Shown piece after piece: positions 1 through 12,380 of a stretch of 64,000 nucleotides of DNA (position 1 is its first letter; every line of letters begins with the position of its first letter). The DNA comes from Sphaerolaimus hirsutus (lineage: Eukaryota > Nematoda > Chromadorea > Monhysterida > Sphaerolaimidae). The position numbers and the translations under genes were made by a program. The notes beneath the pieces were generated by a model. The model worked only from the letters and a program-made list of their open reading frames with translations. It did not search any database and was not told where the DNA came from. The stretch covers positions 3,537,504 through 3,601,503 of the forward strand of contig OZ038460.1 in the NCBI GenBank assembly GCA_964036195.1, written 5' to 3'.

Positions 1-195
1 AGTAAAATGGAAAATGCGTAGTCAATTGAGAAGTAAATTGGCAAAAGCGAAGTAAAAGGCAAGTAAATTGGCAAAAGCGAAGTAAAAACAATAAAAAATA
101 AAATGTAATTTTCCTTCGCTTTTGCCAATTTTCTTCTCAATTCACTTCTCATTTTACTTCGCATTTACAATTTTACTTCTCATTCATCTATTTGC
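1..195. repeat. Inverted repeat of AAGTAAATTGGCAAAAGCGA type
   Basis: The first 85 bases repeat the motif AGTAAATTGGCAAAAGCGAAG. The next 100 bases carry its reverse complement (TTCGCTTTTGCCAATTT, then TTCTCAATTCACTTCTC), so the stretch can fold into an imperfect hairpin. No coding signal is visible. It is probably a short palindromic element cut by the window edge. The rest of 196-1067 holds no gene I can support. Confidence 0.6.
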
Positions 196-1067
196 GGCCC
201 CAGCTGCAGTGGTGTTTTTTCTGATGGAAATCAGAGTCCCTGTAAAATTTCATATTGAATAAAAATCATAAATTACGTAAATACTGAAAATGCCAAATGC
301 ATAAATAAATAGATAAAATTATGGTCAAATACCATGGGTGTTTCTGAAAATATATACAAATAAATATATTCTTCAATCGCAGCCCCAAGGTAAGACCAAT
401 CTGCCTACCTGAATCAAATGACAACTTCCGCACAGAATGGACAAAATATGTTGTTGCAGGTAAATCCTGAAACGTAAAATAATATACTAATTTGACACAG
501 GATTGCAAATGGAGTCTCTACGTCTGAAAGTCGATAGCTCCAAAAAGTTGATTTTTAGAAAATTGCATTCAATTGTCAATAACACTCTTCTTTCTCTGCC
601 AGCAATACATGTCCAATTGGCTTGCTGGCTGTCTATCATAAAGTTCCAAATGTTGATAATAAAGTGTAAAATCTGATCTCAACATATATGGGTGCAGTGG
701 CCTTTCAACAAAATGCATTTGGACGGGAACGGAAACAGCATCTAGGAAGAAGTCCAGTATATTTATACGTACTATTTTCCCAAAAATGGGTGGACTTATC
801 GATTTTGCTCGACTTTGATCGAGTTAACGTAGACTTATCTACCTTTTGCGGGAGAGTTTCGCTGTAAAATTACTCCGATTTTTTCAAAAGTGTCAAAATA
901 TAACATTTTGTTTAAAGGAACACGTGCCGTTGAAAATGAAAAGTGGTAAATGGCGAAAAATGTGCGTTACTGATTCTATATATCATCTATGTGCTTTACT
1001 TAGTTTTCATCATTTTGGAGTTATCGACTTTTTGTAAAACTGCACGACTCGTATATTTTTTGCACAG

Positions 1068-2286
<1,219 letters not shown>

Positions 2287-3018
2287 ATTCGGTCAGATTG
2301 CACTTGTGATGTGACCGGGTTTAGTTGAGAAGACATACTTGTTTGGCACCAGCTACCAGACAATTAGCCAATGTCAATAATTCGCCTGGTGTCACCGCAG
2401 TTACTCAGTTTTCAGCATTTTCTTATGCCCATTATTTTCTTCTGCCACTACAAACCGTTCTCGAAATTCTTGTAGAAAAAAAAAGATTTTGAAGTATTTT
2501 TTCTTGTGGTGAAATACAAATTCAAAAAGTTCAAAAACTTTTTTTTTTCTTTTCTGTTTGCCAACGTGTTGGCCCAAACCCAGGCGAGTCGCTGTTCCCA
2601 ACCTTGCCCATGTATAGTGGGGGGATGTTCGGTTTAATGCCCAAAAAATTCAGATTTACTGGAATAACTCACTGCCAATATGAAACAGTTGGTATGCCTA
2701 AATGTTTTGTATTTTCAACTAAATCTTGGTGCTGAGTGAAACTGTGAAATTAAATCTTGGACCATTGTGAAACTGTGAAATCATGCCTGTTATCACTATA
2801 GATTTCTCTGTATTTTCCTATTGTTTTGCCCTGAGGATGATGGTGAATAAACAAATCTGAATAAATAAATGTGGACAAAAATCGAATGCATGTTGATGGG
2901 ATTTGAGTATTTAAGGCATTAATGGATATTCACATCCAATTAGATATTTACACTCCAGTGACTTTACACCTCACACGCATACTTATGTGGCTGTACACGC
3001 TAGTTTACCAACACGGCA

Positions 3019-3082
3019 CGTCGATCAAAAATGTAAACTGAAACGCGACGCGTCGCGCGTCGGTTTACATTTTTGATCGACG
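3019..3082. repeat. Hairpin with 20-base perfect arms
   Basis: The arm CGTCGATCAAAAATGTAAAC is followed by a CG-rich loop of GACGCGTCGCGC type and then the exact reverse complement GTTTACATTTTTGATCGACG. TAGTTTACCA lies just outside. It could belong to the left end of the Harbinger-like element, whose right side near 8120 also holds TGGTAAACTG, but the match is only about nine bases. Confidence 0.6.
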
Positions 3083-3601
3083 TGTGTACTTTAGTTTACG
3101 TTGGTGTTTCACTCTCTGGGGTTAGTGGTTTCGGCAAGTCACAAAAGTGCGACACGTCGCACGATTACACACGAATGTGACACAGCTGGGTAAACTGGAA
3201 GTGACGATTATGCGACGCGTCGCTTTCGTCGCGCGACGCGTCGTATGCGACTCGCGACGCGTCGTACAGCCAAAAATAAGGAAGGATTTATTCCCCGAGA
3301 CTTATCAGGTGAGCAGTAAACTAATTTTTTTTAGACTTTTCAAATTCCTTAACATATCTTTGTTGCGAAACGTAGACAATTTAGACGTGACAATTACGTT
3401 TGTGTGTGTCTGCTAACATTTGTTCTTTATCGTGACTGTTGATATTTTGTTTTTTATCGTGACTGTTGATAATTCGTTTTTGTTACTTTTTACTTCAATT
3501 TACAAGTTGAAATCTACTCAACAGATTTATTGTGTGATTTCATCATGTTGTTACGGATAGAAAAATTAAAGATTACATGGACACTTGATTTGTATGGAAG
3601 T

Positions 3602-3820
3602 TCGACAAAAAGAAATGCAAGGAAGTGCGACAAAAAAAATGCAAACTTTGTACTCGCTAATTGTCAATTTAAATCTAAAACTGTAAAAAGAAATCATTCT
3701 CCTTCTCGCTTCGACAAAAAGAAATGCAAGGAAGTGCGACAAAAAAAAATGCAAACTTTGTACTCGCCAATTTTCAATTTAAATCTAAAACTGTAAAAAG
3801 AAATCATTCTCCTTCTCGCT
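3602..3820. repeat. Tandem duplication, unit about 109 bases, two copies
   Basis: The unit starting TCGACAAAAAGAAATGCAAG at 3602 recurs at 3711 with very few differences (one extra A in a poly-A run). Both copies end in CCTTCTCGCT. No coding content. Confidence 0.8.
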
Positions 3821-4363
3821 GTAACAAAAACTAAGAAAAAACAAAAACAAGACTATATTGCTGTTGACAAGAGTTACACTTTTGAGCAAAATTTAAAACT
3901 TGTTTACCTATCTCAGAATGCGAAATTTGACAATTGTATACGGAAGAAACTAAAAAAGTACATAACGTTTTCACTTTGAAATGTGATAATTTGCAAATGA
4001 TTGAAATGTTACAAAAAAAGGAACTGGATGAAAACGTAAAATGATAAGAAACTGCATTAAAACGTATTCACTACTTTCAGCACTTTCACATGACTGAAGC
4101 CTTCTGTGCATGTAAACCCAGTGTGCATGTGGACCCTAATTTTAACTCAAATTCGACAATTTCCATAACTTTTTATCTATTTTCACCTTTGAAACCACTA
4201 GTCCATGTGTTTTATTTTTAAGAACTATCAATCGCTCCAGAGGAGTCTACCCAATCCCCTGGAGCCTCGTGGAAAGTCAACATGTAGAATACCGCTGACA
4301 TGCACATGGGGTAAACATGCACAGAGGCACACGCCCCTTTCACATTACCAAAAAAAACACATT

Positions 4364-6228
4364 TCAATCATCAAAATCCTCCAGTTCCTCGTAATAGTCT
4401 TCATTGGTCGCCTGAGAATGTGTGCAATTTCAGTATACTGTTCTATTTTTTAAAATTTTTAGAAGTAAACAGTTTACATCTGTGAACATCTGTAATGGTA
4501 AACTTATAGAAAACTTTCCAACTGTTTCCCAGAAATATATATGCACACTGGGGAACTGTACATATCAATTACTGTAGAAATACTAAAGTCTAGTAGACAC
4601 TGCACATTGAAACATGTACAACACCGAAAACCACAATTGAACCGAATACGTACCGCAAGTTGTTTGGCGTAGCGCTCCTCATCTAAAGGGCAATTGCGCG
4701 GCCTCGTACCGGCGCGCGATTGGCGGATCGGCTGTGGCACGGTAGGGCGCTGTTCACTGGTCGGCGGCGGTTTGCTTGTCTGCACATTTTCATACTGTAA
4801 ACATAGATTACAGTACGAAGCAAAATATCGAAGCAATTTTCTATCCTAACCGTTTTGTTCCCGGCAGCCGCTTGCTTGTTCTTCTTTGCACTTTTGCGCG
4901 CGCTGGCCGGGGAACTGGCAGCAGTCTGATTCTGAGTTTATATTATCAGTTTATAATGGCAAAAAAGTTGTACAACAGAAGCACTGCAGACGGAAACTTA
5001 CTGTCAGGCGGTACCGCTTCGCAGCACATTCTGTGTCCGGTACAGGCTGGCCAGTGCGTTTCTGGGCACTTTGCAGCAGTACGACGCCATCGTCGTTCTC
5101 ACAGTCCATTTCAGCGGGCTGTAAAAAAGCGAATAGAATTTACTTGCTTCTTAACACTGAATTATGAGTAGGAAAAAAACAGAAACTGTCAGTCACCTCG
5201 GCATACTGCAGCTGTTGATGCTGCCGCTACGGCGCCTGCGATGCCACAAACGAGTACGTGATGCCGTCTTCAGTGGCATCCACCTGGTGGCACGACTGCA
5301 AATATACATGAGAAATTTCAATTTGCATATGGTATTGCACATGAAGAAGTAATGAAATGTCTTACTAACGTTAACGTTTTGCAGGGCTTGCTGCAAGTGC
5401 TTCACCTCAAACCGGGTCGCCTGAAGCTTGGCAGCCAGGGCAACCTCGGAAGCCTGCCTTTGCATCAAGTGTGCGGCGATGGTCGTCGCTGTGTTCACAT
5501 TCACCGGTGACGTGTACGGCAAACTCGGTGCTTGCACGTTCTGTTGCGGAGTGGGCAATTTCTGCACGGTGTGCAATTTGCCCTTTTCCGTCGGCACGGA
5601 TTTCTTGGCTTTTTTCATAGACCCGGCAAGTTGGTCCAGTTGTTGCGTCGGCTGTAAGTACGATATGTCACTTTATCATAATCATAAATAAATGCACTAC
5701 TACAAATAAGTACCACTGTGCACACTGATTTACCGAAATATGTATAAGAATGTGTAAATTGGATTTCATCAAAAGTAACAAGAAGTAAATCTTTTAAATT
5801 ACACATTTTCAATTTACCAAAAGATGCATCTTAAGTAGTTTGTTGACACAAAAGAAAGAGTGCAATCCTCACAATTTGAGCCAGGTATTGTACCAGACTG
5901 TCATCTTGGTCCGGTTCGGCAACTTTCGCCTCCTGCTGCGGAAACGCAAAGTTGCCCGGCTTTGTTTTCTGATGTAAGTAACATTAGTAGTTAGTACAGG
6001 GTTGTTAGTTACATGCTGTTTACGTACATCATGAAACACCACCGTTATACTCACCTGCACCGGCGTGACGTTGTAGTCCATTTCCGCGTTCTTTTGCGGC
6101 GCATCGAGGGGCGACACAATGAGCCCGCTGGTCCTGCGGCGGCGGCGTTCGAGCAGCGCACTGCCAGACGGATTGGCAGGCGGAGCCGCAATGATCGGCA
6201 AACTGGTCGTTCCAGTATGGGCGGATTC
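4364..6228 (-). CDS. Unknown multi-exon gene next to Harbinger transposase
   Basis: Eight phase-0 exons can be chained on the minus strand: 6055-6228, 5873-5968, 5370-5651, 5197-5295, 5002-5118, 4851-4925, 4654-4794 and 4364-4411. Donors are GTGAGT, GTGAGG, GTTAGT, GTGACT, GTAAGT, GTTAGG and GTACGT; each acceptor ends in AG. The chain gives about 343 residues and ends with the acidic tail EDYYEELEDFDD and TGA. Visible features are an RRRRR run in the first exon, an alanine- and glutamine-rich segment in the third, and a Lys/Ala stretch (SARKSAKKNKQ). I recognise no domain. Harbinger elements usually carry a second, Myb-like gene next to the transposase, and position and divergence fit that role, but no Myb motif is visible. 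Exon four has an in-frame TAG at 5227-5229, which looks like a lost glutamine codon (CAG), so this copy is probably dead. The 5' end is not resolved. Confidence 0.55.
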
Positions 6229-6290
6229 CTACGAAAAGTTAACATCATTTACGAAACGTTTCAAGTAAATTACTTTTTCCTACCTTTTAG

Positions 6291-8043
6291 ATTGCTTTAT
6301 AATTCATTGTATTTTGGAAAAACATTTACGGATTTCCGGCGCTACGATTAGAACGATTATTGACGAAGTGTCCACCGGAATAGTGAAAGTTTTGAAGGAC
6401 CACTTGAAACCTATGGGGAGTGATTTAGGGCAAATGAAAGATTTCGCGCAGCAATACTGGAAACTGTGGCAGATGCCGAACTGTGTGGGGAGTCTGGATG
6501 GCAAACACATCCGTATTCGCAAACCCGCTGGTAAGTACATATCATTTTACGCATTCTACTTTTGCCCTCATGTGTGTTGTTTCCAGTAAACATAAACATG
6601 GTGAGTCGTATGCAACGTCACGGTAAACTAAGCGTTGCATTTGCGATGCTTGCGACGCTTGCGACGCGTGTGTCGCCTTCAATCAGAAATAGTCGCCAGT
6701 TTACCAAGGTTGCAAATTTTTTTGTGAAAACGTTGCTTTTCATCGCATTTTGCATCGCAAACGTCGCAAAATCGTCGCTTTTGCTTGAGTTTAACCGCAA
6801 CCCCCACCGATTTCAAAGTAACTTCATTTGGGTCATGGGAATGTTGTGCAAATGATTTTTGGATGTACTTGTAGAGAAAAAAATTGCGCTTCTTCTGACG
6901 TACCTGGCTTCTCATAAAAGTTATCTAAAAAAAAGTTATGATTTTTTTTAAAAAAGGGCCAAATTGCGCGACGAAATGGCGACGGTCTGGCGACGGTCTG
7001 GCGACTGTAGAAAAATGACTAAATTCACAGTGATGGGAAACTGTGCAGTGAGGTGGAAATGTTTACAGTTACAAAAGTAAATGAAAAATGCCTTGCAGAG
7101 GGTGGAACGAGGTACTGGTGCTACAAGGGCTTCTTGTCGATTATACTGTTCATCAGCGCCAGCGCGGATTTGAAAATTCAGTACGTGGACATCGGTATGC
7201 CGGGGTCACAAGCAGATGGTGCTGTGCTGATCACGTCTGATTTCGGGCAGGATTTGATGTGAGTTTACATCCTTTTTGACATGTTCCAATGAGGTGCTAT
7301 ACATTTACACATGATACAAGTGATACATTTACACAGACATGGCAGAATGCTGATGGTGCCACCCTGCTTGCTGCCCGGTGCAGATGCCAACGAACCTGCA
7401 AATATCATTCCGAGTTATTTTGTGGGTGATCAAGCGTTCGCGTTGCGCAAGTGGTGTATGGTGCCATATGCGCTGCATGCAGATGACAGCCAGCGACACT
7501 TCAACTATCGGTGTGTTTGAATATTCTGAAAGAAGCGTTGTTCGGTTAAACTGAAATCTAAATTTGACTGCAACTACTGCAGCTTATCCCGAGCTAGGCG
7601 TACTGTCAAATGCGTCTTTGGTATTTTGGCCGGCAGATGGCGCATACTGATGACCTGTATCGCGATGGAACCGCCACGCGTACAAAGACTGGTTATGGCC
7701 TGTTGCCACCTGCACAATTGGCTGCGTGATATCCGCGGGGAAAGTGCTGCCAACCAATTTTATGAAAATGGCGATGAAAAACCACAAGACGACCCAAACA
7801 ACACTGTTGAGCGAAATGTAAGTTTACCTTGCATATTCACTGTTACAATTCAACATCACATAAATTCATTCCCATACACAGCTACAGTGGCGACCAGTGT
7901 ACGACAACATGGATACGATCGATAACGTGCCAATCTGAAGGGACGTTGACGAAAGAGATGCGCGCCCCATCAGGGATGCAATCAAGGAGTGGATTATGAC
8001 GGACGCCGGTCGTGTTCTGTGGGTGAATCCCGCTGACTGCTGA
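6291..8043 (+). pseudogene. PIF/Harbinger (HARBI1-like) DDE transposase, decayed
   Basis: Exons 6291-6530, 7099-7258, 7337-7510, 7583-7817 and 7882-8043 join with matching phases. They read the typical Harbinger DDE nuclease order: VGSLDGKHIRIRKP (first Asp), WCYKGFLSIIL, YVDIGMPGSQADGAV (second Asp), YFVGDQAFALRKW, then SRARRTVKCVFGILAGRWRIL and ACCHLHNWLRD. The family normally has Glu in the TVE.FG motif; here the codon is AAA (Lys), one base from GAA. The last exon has an in-frame TGA at 7936-7938, yet the frame continues with sequence typical of the family's C-terminus up to TGA at 8041. These two lesions make an active transposase unlikely. The intron at 6531-7098 holds GCGACG/TGCGAC-rich repeat sequence. 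The first exon, with the N-terminal helix-turn-helix, is not resolved. Confidence 0.88.
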
Positions 8044-8175
8044 ATTTGCAACTACGTTGAATATAAAAATCAAACTGAAATATTTCTGTTGCAGTGGCAG
8101 TTAGCATTAAAGTGGCACTGGAATGGTAAACTGATGTAACAAATACAAAAAATTCATTTTCATGCTATCTGCTAC

Positions 8176-8470
8176 AGCTAGGGTGTCAAATTTCTGTTTC
8201 CATTTTCCGTTTCCGCCTTTCCGCAGGAAAATTTTTTACCTTTCCGTTTTCCGGCAGCCGAAAAATTTTTACCTTTCCGTTTTCCGTTTTCCGGCAGCCG
8301 AAAAATATTTACCTTTCCGTTTTCCGTTTTCCGGCAGCTGAAAATTTTTTACCTTTCCGTTTCCGTTTTTCCGGCCCATTTTTCCGTTTTCCGGCTGAAA
8401 AATTTTTACCTTTCCGTTTCCATTTTACCAGGCCATTTTTCCATTTTCTGGCTCGATTTTCAGTTTACTG
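8176..8470. repeat. TTTCCGTTTTCCGG tandem array
   Basis: An imperfect array of about 40-base units built from ACCTTTCCGTTTTCCG and GGCAGCCGAAAAATTTTT. A similar array lies at 12125-12380 in the same orientation, and weaker traces occur at 17810-17930 and 38405-38510. The outer edges carry CTAGGGTGTCAAA on the left and TTTGAAACCCTAG on the right of the 8.2-12.4 kb block, so the arrays may be sub-terminal parts of one larger element. Confidence 0.8.
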
Positions 8471-8483
8471 GCATTTTTCCATT

Positions 8484-9719
8484 GTTTTTCTAATATGTAT
8501 TTATCTTCAATTGGCTCCTCCCATTGTGTTGTTTTTGTCTCTTGGAGCAGCATTGACAACTGGGATTTCAGGGTCAGTGAAACAGGTGCTGTGATGCTGT
8601 CAATTTGCAATTTTGGTGTTGATTTTGCCAGCATGTCTGTTCGGTGATTTTATTTCATGCCCATTACTGTGACAATTTTATTCACCTTTGGACTCCTATC
8701 ATTTTCTGCTATTTCATTCATGACTGATCTGGAGTTTGACAGCCATTCCCTCATGTTCATAGAACAGTGGTTAAATAAAGCTTTGACTTTGTAATATAGT
8801 TCTAAAGCTTCAACTTCATTTGTGACACTCATGATGAAGTTATTGCAAAAATGTTGTTTATTATCATCGCCAACTTGTTTCATTCCCCTTCATTTTCTTC
8901 ATATTCATTCATGTTGTTTATTGTCACATTTAAATGGTATTTTATGACTGCTCCCAAAATTGCTGGGCTGCACACAAGTCCAAACAGTACGCGTTTAAAA
9001 CAAAGTACTATTAAGTTATTTTCAGTTACTGGTTTTGAGGCATCTTTCAGCCAAAAAAATCGTGTGTAGTCTCTAGCTTGGTCATGCAATCCTATTTGCA
9101 AAAATGCCTTTTCAATATCGGCAATTAATGCTAGATTGCCTGCCCTGAAACTCAGGAGTAGGCCCAGTGCTAATGGTGTTGTAATTGGTCCTCTAAAAAG
9201 GCACTCGTTGAAACTGGGCTTACCTGCCGACCCATCGTACAGGATTCTGCATGATGTCGATTTGCCCGGCGTGATTACTGGCTGGTGTGGCAGGTAATGA
9301 ATCCCCTTGTTGTCTGTTTTGTTGTCACAGATCTCAATTATTCCCTTTTCTAGTTGGTCGTCCAAAACTTTCCGGTATTGTTTGAATAAGTTTGGATCTT
9401 TGTTGAATCTTCTTATCAGTGATTTAAACCACACCAAGGCTTCTGCTTTTCCCGTGGGCAGGTCACTGATACTCTCTTTATACGGCCAGTCAATATAGTA
9501 TTGTTTGTTGTTGTTGTTGAATTTTATGCTATTTATTATCATCTCCTCTGCAATGTTGTCATCAATTGCATAGGGGTCATCAGTGATTCCCACTGCTTCT
9601 AGACTGTGAAATTGTCGTAGTGTTTCATTTCCTATGGCCACTATGGCTACTTTTTGATGATTTTTTGTTGGTTCAGTTAAGCTTAAACTACAAGTGAAGT
9701 TACAGGCATGATCCATAGT
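8484..9719 (-). pseudogene. BEL/Pao retrotransposon reverse transcriptase fragment
   Basis: The minus strand reads a BEL/Pao-type polymerase. Recognisable blocks are the segment before RT (GKAEALVWFKSL), HYLPHQPVITPGKSTS with CRILYDGSA, LFRGPITTPLALG, LIADIEKAFLQIGLHDQARD with RFFWLKD, and VLFGLVCSPAILGAVIKYHL. The frame breaks near 8880. In the next frame, where the YVDD catalytic box is expected, the sequence reads FCNN before FIMSVTNEVEA, so the two catalytic aspartates are lost. Coding homology fades by about 8480, where the TTTCCG array begins. A short upstream remnant continues at 12025-12120, beyond the inserted LTR element. No LTRs of its own are recognised. Confidence 0.9.
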
Positions 9720-10536
9720 TGTCGTGAATGCCACCAAACTGATGTCATTCAGTTGACCGTAATGAGTGATAGCTAATTGAGTGGTTGATTTACACTATGC
9801 GACAGTGCAGACTGTAGATTTAGATAGCCACGGCAGTCAGGTGAGTTTGCGTGAAAAAGGGGGGTTTCCAAGGTTGTTTCAGTTGCTTTATTGTAGATTG
9901 CAGGTCAGATCAGGTAAATATAATCAGAAATTGTCCAGTGGTGAGTACTACAGCCAAACTCCTAAGTTGTAGACTGACTAAAACTCCCAAAAGTGGGAAC
10001 ATCACAGAATATTGTATAAGTAAACAGCCTACAGTAATGTTTCACATATACTATAGGGAAAAAGTTGAAGAACATATGTTGCATTCAGATACTCAGATGC
10101 ATTTAAATACATATAAATACTGTAGGTACATACATAGTACAATTTGAGTTCATAAGAAGCCTAAAGCAGGCACAGTCAAAGTTTCAGTGCAGCTGTCTAG
10201 CTTTAACAATTGTTGGGTTTTGCAGATGCATATTGAAGCTACCAAATAGAGCTGGTAATTGTAAATAGAGTTTGACACATTCCTATTCACCAAGTTTTAT
10301 TATAAGATACTTATACCTAGAAAAGTATATATTTCTTGTATCAGCGGAAAATTGCGAGTTGAATGAGCATAATATCGAATTCATAAACCTTATTTCAACA
10401 TAATTGACATTTTGAACCTGAATATTCTTAATAAACCTTCGGAAAACTTAATAGCCCCCAGAAACCTTCAGAAACTTAATCCACCTAATTTTCTAAACAT
10501 TGACAAATTAGGTGTAATTTATGTACGGTCAGCACA
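9720..10536 (-). repeat. LTR of non-autonomous element (left copy)
   Basis: 817-base long terminal repeat, TG...CA, constant 1488-base offset to the right copy, so no indels between them. Two small open frames inside are also duplicated and look like chance ORFs. Confidence 0.92.
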
Positions 10537-11207
10537 CTCCGGGCAGAAGAAGTTGTTGGGGGTGGTGGTGAGATAATGAAATTGGTGTCGGTATCATTCT
10601 GTGTTTGGAAGTGCTGCTCAATGCACTGCACAATCCAATTGATTCTGGATACACGAATCAGCCATGGCCTCGCATTACCTCTGACGTGTACCAATTTGCT
10701 GTGGCACATCTGTGCCTTGTGGACGTGATCCCCACGCCTTTTGCTGCTTGCTGCGGTGCGTCGCAGCCAAGTTGACGCTGACGACGCGCCAACCACCGAC
10801 ACTGTTGCATTCCTACACTGTAGCATTCCTACACTGTAGCATTCCTGGCCAAGTGCTGCCAGAAACCTTTCGAGAGTTGTCCACCGTCCGACAAGTGACA
10901 CCTAGTCAAATGCCGGTGCCGCCCAACATCTGACACCTTGTCAGAGTGCTGGTGAAAGCTGCCTGGGGTCCTGACAGGCTTGTCAGAACGCCAGTGTCCT
11001 GCCGGGCGTGAGCATAGCACCGCTCCCAAGTTGAAGACAGGAGTACCTTAGCTTTGGTACATTGATGGCTGCAGAGCATCAGCCAAACTTCTGCCAAGGC
11101 CTGTTGATGATCAGCAGGGCTTTTGTAGATCTGCCAGCTGCCGCACAATGTCCGTACTGATTCGGTCTAATCAATTGATAGCTGATTAGACCCTGCTCGC
11201 TGCGCCA

Positions 11208-12024
11208 TGTCGTGAATGCCACCAAACTGATGTCATTCAGTTGACCGTAATGAGTGATAGCTAATTGAGTGGTTGATTTACACTATGCGACAGTGCAGAC
11301 TGTAGATTTAGATAGCCACGGCAGTCAGGTGAGTTTGCGTGAAAAAGGGGGGTTTCCAAGGTTGTTTCAGTTGCTTTATTGTAGATTGCAGGTCAGATCA
11401 GGTAAATATAATCAGAAATTGTCCAGTGGTGAGTACTACAGCCAAACTCCTAAGTTGTAGACTGACTAAAACTCCCAAAAGTGGGAACATCACAGAATAT
11501 TGTATAAGTAAACAGCCTACAGTAATGTTTCACATATACTATAGGGAAAAAGTTGAAGAACATATGTTGCATTCAGATACTCAGATGCATTTAAATACAT
11601 ATAAATACTGTAGGTACATACATAGTACAATTTGAGTTCATAAGAAGCCTAAAGCAGGCACAGTCAAAGTTTCAGTGCAGCTGTCTAGCTTTAACAATTG
11701 TTGGGTTTTGCAGATGCATATTGAAGCTACCAAATAGAGCTGGTAATTGTAAATAGAGTTTGACACATTCCTATTCACCAAGTTTTATTATAAGATACTT
11801 ATACCTAGAAAAGTATATATTTCTTGTATCAGCGGAAAATTGCGAGTTGAATGAGCATAATATCGAATTCATAAACCTTATTTCAACATAATTGACATTT
11901 TGAACCTGAATATTCTTAATAAACCTTCGGAAAACTTAATAGCCCCCAGAAACCTTCAGAAACTTAATCCACCTAATTTTCTAAACATTGACAAATTAGG
12001 TGTAATTTATGTACGGTCAGCACA
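11208..12024 (-). repeat. LTR of non-autonomous element (right copy)
   Basis: 817-base partner of 9720-10536, with no difference noticed on reading. Followed directly by the ATAGT duplication. Confidence 0.92.
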
Positions 12025-12124
12025 ATAGTTGCAGAATGTACAGCTACCACAATCAAAGCCAAACAGGCAATGCTGCATGCAGGTTTTCCTTCTGCAAATT
12101 TGTCTATTACCGTGCTAATTTCAC

Positions 12125-12380
12125 TTTATTTTTTTCCATTTCCGTGAAAATTTTGCTTTCCGTTTTCCGTTTTCCGGCATTTCATTTTTCTGTTTTCCGT
12201 TTTCTGGCCGACAATTTTTTTACCTTTCCGTTTTCCGTTTTCTGCTGAGTGAAATTTTTTTACCTTTCCGTTTTCCGGCAGAAATTTTTTTTTTACCCTT
12301 CCGTTTTCCGTTTTCCGTAAAGTGAAAAAATTTTACCTTTCCGTTTTCCGTTTTCCGGAAAAAAATTTTTTTGAAACCCT
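12125..12380. repeat. TTTCCGTTTTCCG array, second block
   Basis: Same unit as at 8176-8470 (ACCTTTCCGTTTTCCG with poly-T spacers), ending at TTTTTTTGAAACCCTAGCT. Together the two arrays bracket the BEL/Pao remnant and its LTR insertion. Confidence 0.78.

Larger units (their letters stand above)
2287..4363. other. AT-rich intergenic stretch without a supported gene
   Basis: Between the protease stop and the next gene I see only AT-rich sequence, a hairpin at 3019-3082, words rich in CGACGCGTCG at about 3040-3265, and a 109-base tandem duplication at 3602-3820. AATAAA words near 2848 could serve the protease transcript as poly(A) signals, but that is a guess. Confidence 0.5.
9720..12024 (-). 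mobile_element. Young non-autonomous LTR retrotransposon inserted in BEL/Pao
   Basis: Two direct repeats of 817 bases (9720-10536 and 11208-12024) start with TG and end with CA. They look identical along their whole length. The element is flanked by the 5-base duplication ATAGT (9715-9719 and 12025-12029). The 671-base interior has no gag or pol. Read on the minus strand, TGGCGCAGCGAGCAGGGT follows the LTR directly, as expected for a tRNA primer-binding site, so I orient it on minus. No clear polypurine tract is seen at the other end. Identical LTRs imply a recent insertion that must have used proteins supplied by another element. Confidence 0.93.

Noticed and set aside
9781-10147. Small open frames repeated exactly at 11269-11635
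   Set aside because: They are duplicated because they lie inside the two LTRs. No protein features, no gag/pol similarity.
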